A DNA stretch of 34,947 nt from Fimousia sp036311565 (GTDB lineage: Bacteria > Bacillota > Clostridia > Lachnospirales > Lachnospiraceae). The translations under genes and the position numbers were made by a program. Of this stretch, positions 32,934-34,947 are shown in pieces; position 1 is the first letter of the stretch, and each line of letters begins with the position of its first letter. The DNA is taken from NCBI GenBank assembly GCA_036311565.1, contig JAXJPR010000045.1, positions 1 to 34,947 on the forward strand, written 5' to 3'. Under the pieces are notes generated by a model, which ran no database searches, was not told where the DNA came from, and saw only the letters and a program-made list of their open reading frames with translations.

Positions 32934-33917
32934 CTAAAATTGTTTTAAAAGCTCCTCTAAATACTGTTGATATTCTTTTTTCACTTTTTTGGGAGCCACA
33001 ATGTGAATTTTTTTACCAATCCCTGTCAGCCATCCAAAAAATTGCTGACTCACTGCTACTAAAACCGTTACACGAAAATGTTCTTTCCCTACAGGCACCA
33101 TCATAACATCTTGTCCAAAGCGATCTAAAATAACACCTGCAAGCTGATTGTGGCAAATCAATGTAACTTGCTCATCATAACCACCATACATACCAAAAGT
33201 TTTCTTTGCAAACTCAGCAAGATCAAAATTTTCAAATGTCTCTTTTCCAACACGAGACTCTGTCATTATATCAATCTTCCTCATCTTGTCTACCCGATAA
33301 TGTTTAATAATCTTATCTTTTTGAGCATACGCTATTAAATAATAATTTTCATCATCCCAAGTTAGTGCCCAAGGACTCACTCTATAATATTCTCCATTTC
33401 TTTTTAACCGCAATTCTTTTCTACATGTCCATTCTACATACTGAAATTGAATTTGCCTATTTAAAAAAATAGCTGAATGAATATGATCCACATTATAATA
33501 AATGGTTTCATTCCCTGTTTTTATTCGATTATATATGTAAACCTGACGATTTAACTGTCTGGCTTCTGCTCTACTAGTCAATCCTTCTAACTTCCCTATC
33601 AATTCTATCGATTTCTTTTGCGTAATGAATTTTGATGACTGAACCGCATCTACTAATAATTTCAATTCAGGAAGTTGAAAATATCGTTCTCCTACATAAT
33701 AACCCGCATTTGCTCCTTTTTTCTGAATAATGTCCATTCCATATACTTTCAATACTTCAATATCATTATAAATACTCTTTCGCTCAGCAGATAATCCATA
33801 TCGTACTTCTAGAATCTTACTCAATTCTGATGCAGATAATGGATGTTCTTCGTCTGTACATTCATGAAGAATCTCCATTAAATATAAAGTTTTCAGCTTT
33901 TGTGAATGCACTGCCAT
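32934..33917 (-). CDS. WYL-domain transcriptional regulator
   Basis: This 327-residue regulator of the YafY type has an N-terminal winged helix (about 8-70; TDEEHPLSASELSKILEVRY, SIYNDIEVLKVYGMDI). A central WYL domain (about 140-225: ALTWDDENYYLIAYAQKDK, KHYRVDKMRKIDIM) and a C-terminal WCX-like region follow. WYL domains bind nucleic acids or nucleotides and often control stress, phage-defence or CRISPR genes. No defence genes are seen next to it within the window. AAAGGGGGAG precedes the ATG. It is monocistronic with a palindromic terminator, and the IS relic lies upstream. Confidence 0.88.
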   Translation of the reverse strand: MAVHSQKLKTLYLMEILHECTDEEHPLSASELSKILEVRYGLSAERKSIYNDIEVLKVYGMDIIQKKGANAGYYVGERYFQLPELKLLVDAVQSSKFITQKKSIELIGKLEGLTSRAEARQLNRQVYIYNRIKTGNETIYYNVDHIHSAIFLNRQIQFQYVEWTCRKELRLKRNGEYYRVSPWALTWDDENYYLIAYAQKDKIIKHYRVDKMRKIDIMTESRVGKETFENFDLAEFAKKTFGMYGGYDEQVTLICHNQLAGVILDRFGQDVMMVPVGKEHFRVTVLVAVSQQFFGWLTGIGKKIHIVAPKKVKKEYQQYLEELLKQF

Positions 33918-33977
33918 AAAACTCCCCCTTTGTTTTTAGTGTCTAAAATAAAAATTTATTTGTAAAACATTTGCGAT

Positions 33978-34684
33978 CTAAAGCATAACAACTATTTGGT
34001 ATTTAATAAGAAAATTGGCACAATAAGGGCAATCAACCGTTCCAACGTTAATAGAAGATTGGATTGTCAACTCTTTTTTAGACAACTTTTTAAGGTTATT
34101 TTCCCTGTACTCTATAGGTGTTTGATACCCAAGTGAGGAATGAATCCGGTGCCGGTCATACCAGTTCACATAATCCCACAATTTCAACTTCAATTCATCC
34201 AGATCCTGAAATCTTTCATTCCATATGAATTCCGTTTTATGATTTTAAATGCCGCTTCTACAACTGCATTGTCATATGGACAGCCTTTGTGGCTTAATGA
34301 GCGTTCGATTCCAAAGGTTTCCAGCATTTCTTCTATCAGATGGTTTTTAAATTCATTTCCCCTGTCCATGTGGAACAGACGGATATCTTCCAGGTCTCCT
34401 TCCACGCTTTGGAATGCCTGTTTCATAAGCTCCGCTGTTTTGTGCTCCCCAGTACTGTATCCTATGATTTCCCTGTTAAAAAGGTCTACAAGTACACATA
34501 TGTAGTTCCATTTTAATCCGACTCTTACATGTGTTAGATTACTTATCACCACATGACGGTATTGCTGTTCCTGAAACTGCCTGTTCAGTACATTTTCCAC
34601 TTTTGATTCATTACAGCCGGCTTTCTGCTTCTTGAATTCATCTGTGTATTTACGGGGGTTTCTTTTCTGTTTTTGTTCAGCCAT
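33978..34684 (-). pseudogene. IS3-family transposase, internally deleted and frameshifted
   Basis: The first 20 residues (MAEQKQKRNPRKYTDEFKKQ, from ATG 34684) are the start of an IS3-type OrfA. They run straight into OrfB sequence: ESKVENVLNRQFQEQQYRHV, then the DDE core VLVDLFNREIIGYS, FHMDRGNEFKNHLIEE and ERSLSHKGCPYDNAVVEAAF. So the end of OrfA and the beginning of OrfB were deleted in frame. Near 34235-34238 a base is missing from an A-run, which breaks the frame; the OrfB C-terminus continues in another frame as LKLWDYVNWYDRHRIHSSLG and TPIEYR. The element cannot make an active transposase. Confidence 0.85.
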
Positions 34685-34758
34685 ATAAATTGCTCTTTTA
34701 ATAATTGTCTTTATCTTATATGACCTTAAAAAACCTGTCCAGTTTATTGTAGCCTATC
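34013..34758 (-). mobile_element. IS3-family element relic, about 0.75 kb
   Basis: The relic includes the broken transposase. Candidate ends are GGCACAATAA (34017-34026) and, inverted, GGCTACAATAA (34744-34754 on the minus strand), which match except for one extra base. Intact relatives are about 1.4-1.5 kb, so roughly half is missing. I could not see a convincing target-site duplication, and the exact boundaries are uncertain. Confidence 0.55.
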
Positions 34759-34841
34759 CACTTTTTCGAACGGCTTGAGTTTTAGACTTATCATAATTTA
34801 CAAGGTTTTCAAACATGCAATCTGATGTGGTATAAAAAAAG

Positions 34842-34875
34842 TTGACACCCCATTCTCAAGGATTTGAGATATAAT
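34842..34875 (+). promoter_or_regulatory. Promoter-like region with dyad ahead of the edge IS gene
   Basis: A consensus TTGACA (34842-34847) and TATAAT (34870-34875) are 22 bp apart, too far for a standard promoter. TCTCAA (34854-34859) and TTGAGA (34864-34869) form a dyad in between. The stretch may be the terminal region of the element whose gene starts at 34899. Confidence 0.35.
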
Positions 34876-34898
34876 CTAGAGAATAAGGAGTGAATAAA

Positions 34899-34947
34899 AT
34901 GGCAGAAAACAGACAATATGACCACGAATATAAAGTACAGGCAGTAA
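34899..34947 (+). CDS. Start of a probable IS3-type OrfA, cut by the window edge
   Basis: Only 16 codons are visible: MAENRQYDHEYKVQAV. The opening resembles the first residues of IS3/IS911-type OrfA helix-turn-helix proteins (xxYDxEFKxxAV). AAGGAG lies 8 bases before the ATG. With so few residues the identification is tentative. It faces the opposite way to the IS relic beside it, so two different elements may have met here. Confidence 0.5.
   Translation, partial: MAENRQYDHEYKVQAV

Noticed and set aside
32934..34758. Defence island next to the WYL regulator
   Set aside because: Only an IS relic adjoins it; no nuclease, restriction or abortive-infection gene is visible in the window.
1..34947. 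CRISPR array, tRNA or rRNA genes
   Set aside because: No regularly spaced direct repeats and no recognisable tRNA or rRNA segments were seen on either strand by eye.

Overview
The window is chromosomal DNA from a low-G+C, Gram-positive anaerobe, most likely a member of the Lachnospiraceae/Clostridia. The pointers are AT-rich intergenic DNA, strong AGGAGG-type ribosome binding sites, sigma-A-type promoters, many Rho-independent hairpins, an iron-sulfur flavoprotein, and the combination of TrkAH, NhaC, CstA and NptA-type transporters. The genus was not identified. Almost all of it is ordinary core or semi-core chromosome; the clearest mobile DNA is at the right edge.

Layout. 1-2370: a ferritin-like helical protein (-), a DUF3783 protein (+), a small membrane protein (+), and a decayed ABC-F ATPase (-) that still has a terminator-like leader. 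2374-6954 (-): cation transport, trkH and trkA behind a leader with an 18-bp perfect inverted repeat, then an NhaC-type Na+/H+ antiporter. 7136-9574: an ABC-class P-loop ATPase (+) converging with an SGNH hydrolase (-). 9807-14890 (+): carB without carA, a PurF-like protein without the glutaminase nucleophile, and a 74-residue orphan protein. 14968-18815: VOC protein and PHP-type histidinol phosphatase (-), AraC regulator (+), Nudix hydrolase (-), a truncated sodium:alanine symporter (+) and an iron-sulfur flavoprotein (-).

18940-23119 (+): a three-gene module of zinc-ribbon membrane protein, TPM-domain protein and SPFH protein with C-terminal zinc ribbons, resembling Bacillus subtilis ydjGHI but without pspA, followed by an EamA transporter. 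23234-29723 (-): an Ldh-family dehydrogenase, an operon of KdpD/KdpE-like two-component genes with a Na+/phosphate cotransporter, and a cardiolipin synthase. 29949-32539 (+): cstA and a TipA-like MerR regulator with a 19-bp-spacer promoter. 32540-34947: a promoter-bearing stretch with a 9-codon ORF, a WYL regulator (-), an internally deleted IS3-family relic (-), and the first codons of another probable IS gene (+).

Themes. Ion homeostasis and envelope functions dominate (Trk, NhaC, NptA, Cls, the ydjGHI-like module). No large undescribed system is obvious. The best leads are the PurF-like protein that keeps its Fe-S cysteines and PRPP loop but has lost the glutaminase residues, the structured trkA leader, and the TPM/SPFH/zinc-ribbon module. 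All functional statements rest on reading motifs by eye; no database search was run.
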